Assembly: GCA_965216225.1 (NCBI GenBank)
Contig: CBDCFF010000034.1
Location: 248,001 to 312,000, forward strand
Direction: 5' to 3'
DNA: 64,000 nucleotides
Origin: 3107 sp965216225
GTDB lineage: Bacteria; Pseudomonadota; Alphaproteobacteria; Rhodobacterales; Rhodobacteraceae
In this document: positions 50,614 to 59,721 of the stretch, in pieces
Numbering within the stretch: the first letter of the stretch is position 1
Layout: every line of letters starts with the position of its first letter
Program-made: the position numbers and the translations under genes
Notes under the pieces: model-generated
What the model saw: only the letters and a program-made list of their open reading frames with translations
Databases searched by the model: none
What the model was told of the DNA's origin: nothing

Positions 50614-52026
50614 ATGGAACACCCCATGACCTTTTTCACCCCTTCCCTGCGGTTTTTCGTTCTGTGCGCGGCGATGCTTCTGTCCGCTGCCGCTGCCGCC
50701 GCGCAGGCGGCGCCAACTGCGCCTTCGCACCTGTCGGCGGACCCGCGTGTCGCCGAGGCGCGGGCGCTGGTCGAGACCGGGCGCCATGAGGCGGCGCTGA
50801 CAATCCTGCTGCCGCTGGGCCAGGATCTGGACCGGCGCCGGGCCGACCGGACGGACATACTGTTTCTGACCGGGCTGGCGGCGACCGGGCTGGCCCGGCA
50901 TCCGCAGATCAGACCGCAGGTCCGGCAGGAGCTTCTGTCACATGCGATTGCGGCGTATCGCGCCATCCTGATCGACCGTCCGGGGCTGGTGCGGGTGCGG
51001 CTGGAACTGGCGCGAACCTTCTTCGAGAAAGGCGACGACGGGCTGGCGCGCAGGCATTTCGAGCGGGTGCTGGGCAGCAGACCGCCGCCGCCCGTGGCCG
51101 CCAACATCCGCCGCTTTCTGGCGGCGATACAGGCGCGGCGTCGCTGGAGCGGCCATTTCGGCCTGACGCTTGCCCCCGACAGCAATATCAACAGTGCCTC
51201 CGACGATGATGCCATCGTGCTCAATGTCTTTGGCCAGCAACTGGAATTCGGCGGCTTGGACAACACCCGCCGTTCGGGCGTGGGCATCGTGATCCAGGGC
51301 GGCGGCGAATACCGCCATCCGCTGGGAGAGCGCCTGCGCCTGCGCATCGGCGCGGATGCCTTCCGGCGCGAATACAAGGGCGGCGATTTCGACGAGACCT
51401 TCGTTTCGGCCCATCTGGGGCCGCAGTGGTCGCCGGATGCCGATACCGAAGCCAGCCTGCTGGCCAGCGGCTGGCATCGCTGGAATGCGGGCAAGCCGCA
51501 AAGCCGCGCACTGGGCGCCCGCCTTGAGGTCAGCCGCCGCTTCGGGCCACGGCTGACGGCGAACGGGCGGGCCTCCTGGCACCGGCGCGACTATCCTGAC
51601 AGCCCCCATCTGGACGGCCCGGTCGTCGCCGCCTCTCTGGGGGTGGCCTGGCAACTGACGCCGACGGTGCGGGTTGATGGCGGGGTCGGATACAACCATG
51701 AGAAACCGCAGTCGGAACGCTGGCGCAATGAAGGCTTGCGGATATGGGCCGGTGCGTCGGCGGCGCTGCCATACGGCTTTACGGTGGGCCTCAGCAGAAC
51801 GCTGCGCCGGACCGACTATGACCGCTGGCAGTTTCGCGACACGCTTGCGACCGGCACGCGCGAGGACCGGGTGCGGAGCCTGAGCCTGTCGGTTCGCAAC
51901 CGCGCCCTTGTCATCCGGGGCTTCAGCCCGGAACTGGTGCTGGTCAATGAAGTCCGCAATTCCAATGCGCAGTTGCGGGACTACAGGCGCAACCGCGCGG
52001 AAATGCGTTTCGTCAGACAGTTCTGA
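50614..52026 (+). CDS. Slam outer-membrane protein (surface lipoprotein assembly modifier, DUF560/PF04575)
   Basis: Slam proteins move lipoproteins across the outer membrane. The 470-residue protein has a signal peptide (FFVLCAAMLLSAAAAAA), an N-terminal TPR domain (residues about 45-165: VAEARALVETGRHEAALTIL, RVRLELARTFFEKGDDGLAR, then RHFERVLGS) and a C-terminal beta-barrel with the typical sequence HFGLTLAPDSNINSAS and alternating strands ending in FVRQF. The final Phe is a barrel-insertion signal. It lies 94 bases downstream of its probable lipoprotein substrate. Another ATG at 50626 is possible. Confidence 0.85.
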   Translation: MEHPMTFFTPSLRFFVLCAAMLLSAAAAAAQAAPTAPSHLSADPRVAEARALVETGRHEAALTILLPLGQDLDRRRADRTDILFLTGLAATGLARHPQIRPQVRQELLSHAIAAYRAILIDRPGLVRVRLELARTFFEKGDDGLARRHFERVLGSRPPPPVAANIRRFLAAIQARRRWSGHFGLTLAPDSNINSASDDDAIVLNVFGQQLEFGGLDNTRRSGVGIVIQGGGEYRHPLGERLRLRIGADAFRREYKGGDFDETFVSAHLGPQWSPDADTEASLLASGWHRWNAGKPQSRALGARLEVSRRFGPRLTANGRASWHRRDYPDSPHLDGPVVAASLGVAWQLTPTVRVDGGVGYNHEKPQSERWRNEGLRIWAGASAALPYGFTVGLSRTLRRTDYDRWQFRDTLATGTREDRVRSLSLSVRNRALVIRGFSPELVLVNEVRNSNAQLRDYRRNRAEMRFVRQF

Positions 52027-52046
52027 TCGGCTGTCCGCCGCCGCAG

Positions 52047-52144
52047 GCCGCCTGAAACTGACGGCGTCGGCCATGAAGCCGCGCAGGTTCGGCAGACCGA
52101 CACAGGCGCCAGGCGCCCCTGCAAGGCAGCCAGCGCGCAGTTGG
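52047..52144 (-). pseudogene. Fragment of a duplicate sulfatase gene (98-bp direct repeat of 48686-48783)
   Basis: The sequence from GCCGCCTGAAACTGACGGCG to CGCGCAGTTGG matches the first part of the sulfatase gene with only about six differences. On the minus strand it would encode LRAGCLAGAPGACVGLP and NLRGFMADAVSFRR. It starts 20 bases after the slam stop and is not followed by the rest of the gene. Confidence 0.85.
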
Positions 52145-52149
52145 AGCAG

Positions 52150-52517
52150 ATTTAGTGATCTCGGAATCATTTTGAGGGTTCGCTCTTGTTGTTTTGCCTG
52201 ATTCACTGGGAGCATTGATTTGCCTGGAGGGTTTCATGACACGCAGTCTGAGTGCTGATCTTCGTTTCAGAGAGTGTCCGATCATCTGTGTATCCGTGAT
52301 CGGTTCCATGCTTTGAGAGAGGAGCCATGACGATGACGATTTCCAGGGAACTTCCGGACGAACTTCTGGAGGGCTGCGAGCGGCCTGAAGACCTGCCTGG
52401 CGATACCGGGCATTCCCATGCATGTTCATTCGGTTCTCCCTGTTGAGCTTCGGTTGTTGCAAACTTCAGCGTCTCAGGGATGGATCGAATGAACAACCTG
52501 TTGAGAATTCACATCTA
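52150..52517 (+). pseudogene. Degenerate insertion-sequence remnants
   Basis: No intact gene is present. At 52236 a short frame MTRSLSADLRFREC resembles the start of an IS630-type transposase. At 52333 MTISRELPDELLEGCERPED resembles the start of an IS256-type transposase. Both end quickly at stops. They look like 5' stubs left when later elements inserted. Confidence 0.4.
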
Positions 52518-53350
52518 GGCTCAGGACCCATTGACTTTGTTTTGAACGTGTGAATCAGTGTTCTGCAAAACGGAGTAGTGACATGAGCGATCCTTATCTG
52601 GCTGACGGAGGCACAAACAGCGCGCCTTGAGCCCTTCTTTCCCAAGCCCCATGGCAAGCCCCGGGTCGATGACCGTCGTGTGTTGAGTGGTATTATTTTC
52701 ATTATTCGCAACGGTCTACGCTGGCGCGATGCGCCTGTCGAATACGGCCCTCACAAAACGCTCTACAATCGGTTTGTGCGCTGGTCCCGCAAAGGTATTT
52801 TCGAGCGAATTTTCGAAGAATTGGCCAACCCCTCTGGCCCGGACGCCGACACTCTCATGATTGACGCAACCCATCTCAAAGCACATCGCACGGCGTCCAG
52901 TCTCAAAAAGGGGGGGCCGAGCCGCGCCTGATCGGGCGTACAAAGGGAGGACTGAATACGAAACTGCATGTCGTTGGAGACGGTGCGGGTCGCCCTGTCA
53001 GGCTGCATCTGACGGCGGGTCAGCGTAGCGACTTCAAGGGCGCGGATGTTTTGCTGCCCAACCTGCCTGCGGCCAGGGTTCTGATCGCGGATCGGGGCTA
53101 CGACAGCGCAAAGGTTCGAAAGATCATTGAAGATCAGAAGATTGAGGTTTGCATCCCTTCAAGGAAAAACCGCAACAAACCATCCCCCACTGCGCCGAAA
53201 CGTACAAGAGGCGGCACAAGGTTGAAAACCTGTTCGCAAAACTCAAGGATTGGAGGCGCATCGCGATGCGCTATGACCGATGCGCACACGTATTCAAATC
53301 CGCCATATACATCGCTGCAACCGTCATATTCTGGCTATGAGGACTGAGCC
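52518..53350 (+). mobile_element. IS5-family element, inactivated
   Basis: Inverted ends GGCTCAGGACC (left) and GGCTCAGTCCTC (right, complement) with TA on both sides (52516-52517 and 53351-53352). It carries a DDE transposase gene with at least three frame lesions. The IS21 element begins 9 bases after its right end. Confidence 0.8.
52583..53340 (+). pseudogene. IS5-family transposase, frameshifted
   Basis: The parts read MSDPY, then (shift near 52597) LEPFFPKPHGKPRVDDRRV, GLRWRDAPVEYGPHKTLYNR, TLMIDATHLKAHRTASSLKK (first catalytic Asp), shift at a G7 run at 52912, VLIADRGYDSAKVRKIIED (second Asp), shift near 53165, and HCAETYKRRHKVENLFAKLK (Glu). A G8-to-G7 loss explains the second shift. 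Not expected to make an active enzyme. Confidence 0.85.
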
Positions 53351-53543
53351 TAACGCAACTGCTGCGCGACAAACAAGGTGAGAATCCAGCGTCAATCAGG
53401 ATGAGAACGCGTGTGCGGGGGCTCGCAGGGAGGGCGTAGCCCGACTGGGGAGGCCCCGCACACGCGTTTTGCCCTTTTGGGGCGGGCCTGACGGTTGTGG
53501 CCGGCTCGGATAAGGAATGATTTTCTGTGCAAGGGGATCGTTC

Positions 53544-55064
53544 ATGCCGGGCTGTCATGTCACTGACCAACAAATGAGGCTCTTCATGACGCTCAGATCG
53601 ACCCATTCCGTTGCCGTTGCCGCTGCCAAGGCGGGGATCAGCCAGGCAACGGGCTATCGGCTGCAAGCTGACCCAATTTTACCATCACAGAAGAAGGCCC
53701 CTCGCGGCCGGCGGCGTCCGGACCCGCTGGCGGACATTTTTGATGCGGAGGTCGTGCCGCTTCTGCGGTCCTCACCGGGGATCCGACCTGTGGCGGTTTA
53801 CGAGGAGCTTCTGCGTCGGCATTCTGATCTGGGTACGGGCATCCGACGGACTCCGGAGCGACGGATACGCGCCTGGAATGCGGAACACGGCCCTGAACAG
53901 GACGTCATTTTCCGGCAGACCCACACACCGGGCAAAATGGGCCTGTCGGATTTCACCGCCATGGGCAAGTTGGGTGTGACCATTGCCGGTGAGGCACTGG
54001 GCCATCGACTGTATCACTTCCGGCTTGCCTATAGCGGGTTTCAGCACGCCCACGTCGTGCTGGGCGGCGAAAGCTATGTGGCGCTGGCTGAGGGATTGCA
54101 GAACGCCCTCTGGACGCTCGGCGGCGTGCCACACAATCATGGAACTGACAGCCTGTCGGCGGCCTTCAAGAACCTGGATAAGTCATCCCGGGCCGATCTA
54201 ACCGACCGCTTCGACGCCCTGTGCAACCATTATGGAATGACGCCGACGCGCAACAACAAGGGCGTCGCACACGAGAACGGTTCCATCGAGAGCCCCAATG
54301 GGCATCTGAAGCGCACCATTGAGGACGCGCTGGTCATGCGTGGGTCGCGCGACTTCGAAAGCTTGCAAGATTATCGTCGCTTCATCGACGAGATCGTGGG
54401 CCGGATCAACGCCCGCAATGCCAAGCGTATCGATGCGGAACGTGCGAGCCTCAGACCTTTGCCGACGCGGCGGACCACGGATTACGAGGAGATCACGTTG
54501 CGCGTCACTTCCTCCGGGGGCTTCACCTTGCGCAAGGTGTTCTACACCGTGCCATCCCGGTTGATCGGGCATCAGCTGCGGGTTCGGCTCTACGATGATC
54601 GGTTGGAGCTGTTCCTGGGAAGCTCTGCCCTGCTAACGCTGACACGCGGACGAGCCTCGAGCACCGGGAGCCATGGGCACGTGGTCAATTACCACCACGT
54701 CATCCACTCCTTGCGCAAAAAGCCCATGGCGCTGATGGGGCTGGTCTATCGGGATCAGCTATTCCCGCGCCGGGCGTTCCGTAACATGTTCGCATTCCTG
54801 CTGGAGCAGACCAGTGAGAAGGCGGCGTGTCGCATGGTTGTCGATCTTCTGGCGCTGGCACACGAGCGGGGCTGCGAGGCTGAATTGGCAGCGCAGCTTG
54901 AGGAGGACCTTCGCCAGAAGCGCCCGCCTGACATGGCGGCCCTACGCGCAGTGTTTAGCCCATCACAAGACGCACTCCCCCAAGTCGCGGTGCAACTGGC
55001 CGACCTGTCATCTTACGACCAGTTGGTCGGCGGTACGCCATCCGCTCAGGAGGTGACAGCATGA
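53544..55064 (+). CDS. istA: IS21 family transposase IstA
   Basis: The 506-residue protein has an N-terminal HTH (SVAVAAAKAGISQATGYRLQ), the rve/DDE core with MGLSDFTAMGKLGVTIAGEA, FQHAHVVLGGESYVALAEGL, DSLSAAFKNLDKSSRADLT and KGVAHENGSIESPNGHLKRT (D, D, E), and a C-terminal beta-barrel domain (SGGFTLRKVFYTVPSRLIGH). AAGGGGA lies 7 bases before the ATG at 53544. It overlaps istB by 4 bases, as usual. Confidence 0.93.
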   Translation: MPGCHVTDQQMRLFMTLRSTHSVAVAAAKAGISQATGYRLQADPILPSQKKAPRGRRRPDPLADIFDAEVVPLLRSSPGIRPVAVYEELLRRHSDLGTGIRRTPERRIRAWNAEHGPEQDVIFRQTHTPGKMGLSDFTAMGKLGVTIAGEALGHRLYHFRLAYSGFQHAHVVLGGESYVALAEGLQNALWTLGGVPHNHGTDSLSAAFKNLDKSSRADLTDRFDALCNHYGMTPTRNNKGVAHENGSIESPNGHLKRTIEDALVMRGSRDFESLQDYRRFIDEIVGRINARNAKRIDAERASLRPLPTRRTTDYEEITLRVTSSGGFTLRKVFYTVPSRLIGHQLRVRLYDDRLELFLGSSALLTLTRGRASSTGSHGHVVNYHHVIHSLRKKPMALMGLVYRDQLFPRRAFRNMFAFLLEQTSEKAACRMVVDLLALAHERGCEAELAAQLEEDLRQKRPPDMAALRAVFSPSQDALPQVAVQLADLSSYDQLVGGTPSAQEVTA

Positions 55065-55870
55065 CATCGCCCCAGACCGATACCGCCCGCCTAACCTTGG
55101 CTCTGACCGAATTGCGCTTGCCAGCCATCAAGGCGCTATGGCCGCGCTTTGCGGAACAAGCCGACAAGGAAGGCTGGCCCGCCGCTCGGATGCTCAGCAC
55201 CCTGGTGGAGCATGAACTGGCTGAACGAGATCGCCGTCGTATCGAGCGACATCTCGCACAGGCACGCCTGTTGCCCGGAAAAACGATCGACACCTTCGAC
55301 TTCACAGCCGTCCCCATGCTGTCCAAGGCCCATGTCAGTGCGATCACCGCTGGCGACAGCTGGATCGGAAAGGGCGGCAACATCCTGCTGTTTGGGCCGC
55401 CAGGTGTGGGCAAATCACATCTCGGCTCAGCCATCGGGCTCGCCCTTGTCGAGCAAGGCTACCGCGTCCTATTCAGCCGCACCACCGATCTGGTCCAGAA
55501 ACTCCAACAGGCCCGCCGCGATCTCGTCCTCGAAAGTGCCATTGCAAAGCTCGACAAATTCCATCTGCTGATCCTCGATGACATCACCTACGTCACCAAG
55601 GATCAGGCTGAAACCAGTGTGCTCTTCGAACTCATCAGCGCGAGATATGAACGCCGCTCAATGTTGATCACGGCCAACCAGCCCTTCGGGGAGTGGAATG
55701 CGATTTTTCCAGACCCGGCCATGACATTGGCCGCCGTCGACAGGCTCGTGCACCACGCAACCATCTTCGAGATGAATGTCGAAAGCTACCGGCGAAGAGC
55801 AGCACAAAAGGCAAAGGGGCCGGGAAGGCCTGCACAAAAAGCCACACCGGAAAACACCAAAGCTGATTGA
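55061..55870 (+). CDS. istB: IS21 helper ATPase IstB
   Basis: The 269-residue AAA+ ATPase has Walker A LFGPPGVGKSHLGSAIG, VLFSRTTDLVQKLQQAR, Walker B LLILDDITYVTKDQAE, and SMLITANQPFGEWNAIFPD. It regulates target choice and stimulates IstA. The C-terminus (KGPGRPAQKATPE) is basic and low-complexity. Confidence 0.94.
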   Translation: MTSPQTDTARLTLALTELRLPAIKALWPRFAEQADKEGWPAARMLSTLVEHELAERDRRRIERHLAQARLLPGKTIDTFDFTAVPMLSKAHVSAITAGDSWIGKGGNILLFGPPGVGKSHLGSAIGLALVEQGYRVLFSRTTDLVQKLQQARRDLVLESAIAKLDKFHLLILDDITYVTKDQAETSVLFELISARYERRSMLITANQPFGEWNAIFPDPAMTLAAVDRLVHHATIFEMNVESYRRRAAQKAKGPGRPAQKATPENTKAD

Positions 55871-55997
55871 CGCTCCGCGACAATCAAAAAACAAACCCCT
55901 TGATCGCGGCACAAAAGCCCGGCATCGTCCCAAACGTCGCGACCAAGGATTCTCATCCTGATTGACGCGCACTTCTCATCTTGATTGTCGCGCTACA

Positions 55998-56180
55998 AAA
56001 CCGGCTCATCCCTGTTAAGCTTTGCCATGATCTGCGAAATTGCATAGATCAGAATATCCTTGTCATAAATCGTAGCCATGCCTTTGACGCTTGGCACGAT
56101 TTCCAACCAGTTGCCCTTGTGTTCATAGCGCCGCACAGCGGTTTCGGGCTTCTTGGTCAGCGAGTAGAACGGGTGTTCTA
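55998..56180 (-). pseudogene. repA middle fragment (plasmid replication initiator, RPA family)
   Basis: On the minus strand, following the fragment at 58083-58244 across two ISs, the frame reads EHPFYSLTKKPETAVRRYEH, then GNWLEIVPSVKGMATIYDKD and ILIYAISQIMAKLNRDEPV. This is the core of the RepA/RPA replication initiator family (EHPxFSL, YDKDILIY). It then runs into the IS21 right end, so the C-terminal two thirds of the protein are missing. Confidence 0.82.
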
Positions 56181-57226
56181 GAGCGGTTCATCATTTGTTT
56201 GAATCTCGGGATTCCGTTTTTCGTTGAATTGTGATTCAAACTGCGTGCCGGGACTGGAGGCCGGCATGCATGGTAAAACCCTATTCGAATGATCTTCGGG
56301 AGCGTGCAGTAGCAGCTGTTGTTTCCGGCGAGACGGCACGTGTTGTGGCTGCCCGTTTCTCGGTGGCTGTTTCTTCGGTGATCAAGTGGCGCCAGCGATA
56401 TCGCGAGACTGGCAGCGTGGCGCCTGGCAAGATGGGTGGCCACCGCAGGATTATCCTTGAACCCCACCGTGATTTTATCCTGGAGCAGATCAACCGCACG
56501 CCGCACCTGACGCTGCATGGTCTGAAAGACATGCTGGCGAAGCGGGGCGTCAAGGTGTCCCACAATGCGGTCTGGCACTTCATGCGCCGCGAGGGGCTGA
56601 GCTTCAAAAAAAAACACTGCTCGCCCTTGAGCGGGCCCGAGCCGATGTGGCCCGCCGGCGAAAGCGCTGGAAGGGGGTCATGCGTCAACTCGATCCGCGC
56701 AAGCTGGTCTTCATTGATGAAACCTGGATCAAGACCAACATGGCTCCGCTGCGCGGCTGGGGACCAAAAGGCAAACGCCTGCACGGCTTTGCGCCCCATG
56801 GCCACTGGAACACCATGACGTTCATTGCTGCCTTGCGCTGCGATCAATTGACGGCGCCCTGTGTCTTTGACGGCCCGATCAACGGGCAGTCCTTCCGTGC
56901 CTGTATCGATCAACTGCTTGTCCCTGCACTGAAGCCCGGCGATATCGTCATCATGGACAACCTCGGCTGCCATAAATCGAAAGCCGTGCGCGATGCCATC
57001 AAGGCGGCAGGCGCGCGGGTGTGGTTCCTGCCACCATACTCGCCAGACCTGAACCCGATCGAGCAGACATTCGCCAAGATCAAACACTGGATGCGGATGG
57101 CTCGGAAACGAACCAGTGAAGAGGCCTGGCGATACGTTGGACGCCTCGTCGGATCAATCACACAACAGGAATGCCAAAACTACCTCGAAAACACAGGCTA
57201 TGCTTCAGTCAAAATGTGAAGGACTC
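56181..57226 (+). mobile_element. IS630-family insertion sequence, copy 2
   Basis: Same 1046-bp length and ends as copy 1, in opposite orientation, flanked by TA at 56179-56180 and 57227-57228. The only protein difference seen is a Tyr to Cys change in SFRAYIDQL/SFRACIDQL. It is inserted in the CTAG that borders the left end of the IS5-like element next door. Confidence 0.93.
56270..57219 (+). CDS. IS630 family transposase (two frames, -1 frameshift at A9)
   Basis: The same arrangement as at 37322-38271: first frame MVKPYSNDLRERAVAAVV with two HTH units to SFKKK, slip on AAAAAAAAA, second frame with VFIDETWIKTNM, IVIMDNLGCHKSKAV and PDLNPIEQTFAKIK. The DDE residues are intact. One substitution (FRACIDQL) separates it from copy 1. 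Confidence 0.88.
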
Positions 57227-57228
57227 TA

Positions 57229-58082
57229 GGGCCTGTTGAGATTCAGGGTTTTCATTTGCGCTGACATCTGATTCATTCTTTCCAAAAGGGAGAATGAAAT
57301 GTTGAGCGAGCGTTTTGTTATCAATGACGCGCAATGGGCTTTGATGGAACCGCATTGTTTTGGCAAGAAACGCGATCCCGGTCGCACTGGCGGTGACAGC
57401 CGTCTTTTTCTGGCAAGCCGTATTGTGGATTGCTCGAACCGGGGCGCCCTGGCGTGATCTTCCATCCGGCTTTGGCAATTGGAACACCGTTTACAAACGT
57501 TTCCGCCATTGGGTAAAAGCCGATGTTTTCAAACGGATATTTGACGCTGTCTCAAATGACCCTGACATGGAGTATGTCATGATTGACGGCACAATCGTGA
57601 AGGTCCACCGCCACGGGCAGGGCGCAAAAGGGGGGCTCAAAGCCAGGCTACAGGGCGCTCTCACAGTACTCTTTTTCTGGAATTACCACCAAAATCCTGG
57701 CTCTGACAGATGCGCCTGGCAATCTTGTCTCCTTCCGCCTGATGCCTGGGCAAGCCCACGATTTGAGCGAAACATCCGAGTTGATCGAGGGTGTTTCGTG
57801 CGAGATGCTCCTCGCGGATCGGGCGTTTGATGCCGACTGGTTGCGCGAAAATCTGGACAAGTCGGGGATTGTGCCAGTCATTCCGCCCAGATCGAACCGG
57901 AAGTTTCCGCCGGAATTTGACAAACACTGCTACAAATGGCGACACCTGATCGAAAATTACTTCCGGAAACTCAAGGAATTCAAGCGTATTGCGTTGCGGG
58001 CCTGTAAAACAGATCAGAGCTTCTCCTCCATGATCTATCTGGCCGCGGCTATCATCAACTCACGATGAATCTCAACAGGCCC
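57229..58082 (+). mobile_element. IS5-like element 2, inactivated
   Basis: Ends are GGGCCTGTTGAGATTCA (left) and its near-perfect inverse at 58065-58082. CTAG lies at both borders, consistent with a CTAG target duplication. It interrupts repA. The transposase is broken by two frameshifts. Confidence 0.83.
57300..58068 (+). pseudogene. IS5-like transposase, frameshifted
   Basis: The frame begins MLSERFVINDAQWALMEPHC, shifts near 57410 to VLWIARTGAPWRDLPSGFG and YVMIDGTIVKVHRHGQGAKG (first Asp), shifts again near 57640-57675 and continues LALTDAPGNLVSFRLMPGQA, EMLLADRAFDADWLRENLDK (second Asp), HCYKWRHLIENYFRKLKEFK (Glu). All catalytic residues can be found, but not in one frame. Confidence 0.85.
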
Positions 58083-58244
58083 TAGCTGGTCGATAATATC
58101 TTTCAGAACCGCGTCCGCAACGTCGCAGATGAACAGGTCGCCCTGCGGGTAACGCAAGGGCAGAAGTTGCAGATTCGGGGTATCAGGAAGGTTCATAGGC
58201 TGAGTGTTCGGGGTATCAAGAAGGAAGTCAAGGATTCGAGACAT
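58083..58244 (-). pseudogene. repA 5' fragment (plasmid replication initiator)
   Basis: On the minus strand the frame reads MSRILDFLLDTPNTQPMNLP, then DTPNLQLLPLRYPQGDLFI and CDVADAVLKDIIDQL. DLFICDVADAVLKD matches the N-terminal part of RPA-family initiators (DLFVCDVLDAxPKD). The repeated DTPN reflects iterons 1 and 2 lying in the coding sequence. The frame continues at 56180. A later ATG (MNLPD) could be the true start. Confidence 0.8.
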
Positions 58245-58400
58245 CAGGAAGGCAGCCTACCTGTGGATAACTTCCAGCCATGATTCGGGGTTTTAGGAAG
58301 AAAGATTCGGGGTTTTAGGAAGATTTCAATGTTAGAAATACCGATTTTTTATATCAAATATAAATACTTAAAGGTTTTTCATAAATGCCTTAACACCTAT
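58172..58400. other. Relic iteron plasmid origin (oriV)
   Basis: Five iterons of GATTCGGGGTTTTAGGAAG: 58172 (GGGTATCAGG), 58205 (TGTTCGGGGTATCAAGAAG), 58233 (GATTCGAGACATCAGGAAG), 58282 and 58304 (exact). Starts are 33, 28, 49 and 22 bases apart. A perfect DnaA box, TTATCCACA on the minus strand, lies at 58262-58270. The AT-rich stretch 58325-58400 would be the unwinding element. repA starts inside the iteron array. Confidence 0.82.
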
Positions 58401-58439
58401 ATTAACATCCAGACCAGCTTTTGCCCCATGTGATCAGGT

Positions 58440-59465
58440 TAACCGCTTTGAATGTCACATCCCGTGTGATTGTACGGCTTCTTTCTGAAGAGTTCGGGCT
58501 TTTCTTGATGCCAGTCCTTGAGCGCATCGATTGGCGTGCGGCCTTTCAGAACGGATTGCGGCAACTGGCCGTTGTAGAGGCGGACGTAGCGGAGAAGCGT
58601 CCGCTCCAGGTCCTCGCCGCTGCGGAAACGGTGGCTCTGGAGCACGTCCTCGATCCGACCGTTGAAACGGCTCGACCATGCCGTTGGTCTGCGGCCGCTG
58701 AGGTGGGGCCAGGCGATGCTCGATCCCGAACCCGGCGCAGAGGCGGTCGAACTCGTGATTGCCGGTCGCGGCGCGGCGGCGAAGGCCGAAGAACCTGTCG
58801 GTGAACTCCTTGCCATTGTCCGTCAGCACGCGGGTGATCCGCATCGGGGCGGCGCGCTCCAGATCGCGCAGGAACCGGCGGGCGTTGGCCGCAGTCTTCG
58901 CCGGATGGATACGCACGAAGACCCGGCGGGTGGCGCGGTCGACCGCGACGAACAGATACCGGCGACAGATACCGGCGCTTCTCCTCATCGGCCATCTGCG
59001 GCAGGTATTTCACGTCGATGTGGATGTCGCCGGGCTCGTATGCCTTGAAAGGCTTGTGCGCGGGCTTCGCCACCTTCGGCTTCAGGTCACGGAGGGAGCC
59101 GACCCCATGACGGCGCAGGCATCGATCCAGCCCGGAGCGCGAGACGTTCGGGTTGAGAAACTCGCGGACCACGGCGAGCAGGTCGTCGAGCGGCAGCAGC
59201 AGACTCTGTCTCAGCGAGACGGCCACGGCCTCCTGCGCCGGTGTCAGCGTGGTCTGCAACCTGTGTGCCGTGTGGCTCCGATCATGGACGGTGTCTCCAC
59301 ACCGTCTGCTCCGGGATGCCGTAGCGCTCTGCCACGATCCACGCTGGTTCTTTGCTCGCCTGGATTGCGGCCCTGATCTTCGGCGTCGTCGTCGCCTGCT
59401 GGTGCAAAGAAATCAGCATGTCTTGCTCCCGTCCCGAATCTCACGCAGGACCGATCTTGCCATGA
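58440..59465 (-). mobile_element. IS481-type element, inactivated (ends not resolved)
   Basis: A minus-strand IS481-like transposase pseudogene fills most of this stretch. Clear terminal repeats could not be identified, so boundaries are approximate. It lies between the AT-rich part of the relic origin and an IS110 fragment. Confidence 0.6.
58445..59419 (-). pseudogene. IS481-family transposase with three frameshifts
   Basis: The frame begins MLISLHQQATTTPKIRAAIQ with an HTH (EPAWIVAERYGIPEQTVW), shifts near 59290 to TTLTPAQEAVAVSLRQSLLL and DIHIDVKYLPQMADEEKRRY (first Asp), shifts near 58975 at a 13-bp tandem duplication (CGCCGGTATCTGT), continues LFVAVDRATRRVFVRIHPAK, TRVLTDNGKEFTDRFFGLRR (second Asp), and shifts near 58680 to IEDVLQSHRFRSGEDLERTL. 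Ends KPYNHTGCDIQSG. Confidence 0.83.
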
Positions 59466-59504
59466 ACAGGCCAGAACGGCGAGGGTCTATCTGATCGTCC
59501 GGGA

Positions 59505-59559
59505 TGGAACACTTTATGGGTATCAGTGCCAATGATAATGGATTGTCTGGTCTTCATGG
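59505..59559 (-). pseudogene. IS110-type transposase N-terminal fragment
   Basis: On the minus strand MKTRQSIIIGTDTHKVFH resembles the beginning of IS110/IS116 recombinases (GIDTHKD). Homology ends at once. From 59560 to 59721 nothing coding is recognised. Confidence 0.4.
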
Positions 59560-59721
59560 TGTCCTCTGCAAAGAAATTACCCGGGCACCGTTCGGAGGGG
59601 ACCGGACTGTGATGGGGCCGACCTGTCAGGCTCCTGTGAAGTCACATCTCGCCCGTTGCCGGGGCGGCTTGACGATCGACACGTCAACGCAATGACACAC
59701 AGTCAATCGTAACATGGGTCA

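Larger units (their letters stand above)
53360..55997 (+). mobile_element. IS21-family insertion sequence
   Basis: The element starts TGCTGCGCGACAAACAAGG and ends with the reverse complement of TGTAGCGCGACAATCAAGA; a second repeat GCGTCAATCAGGATGAGAA occurs about 30 bases inward at both ends, giving multiple terminal repeats as in IS21. istA and istB are intact. No target duplication can be seen, and the flanks are an IS5 end on the left and a repA fragment on the right, so a deletion probably followed insertion and removed the 3' end of repA. Confidence 0.9.
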
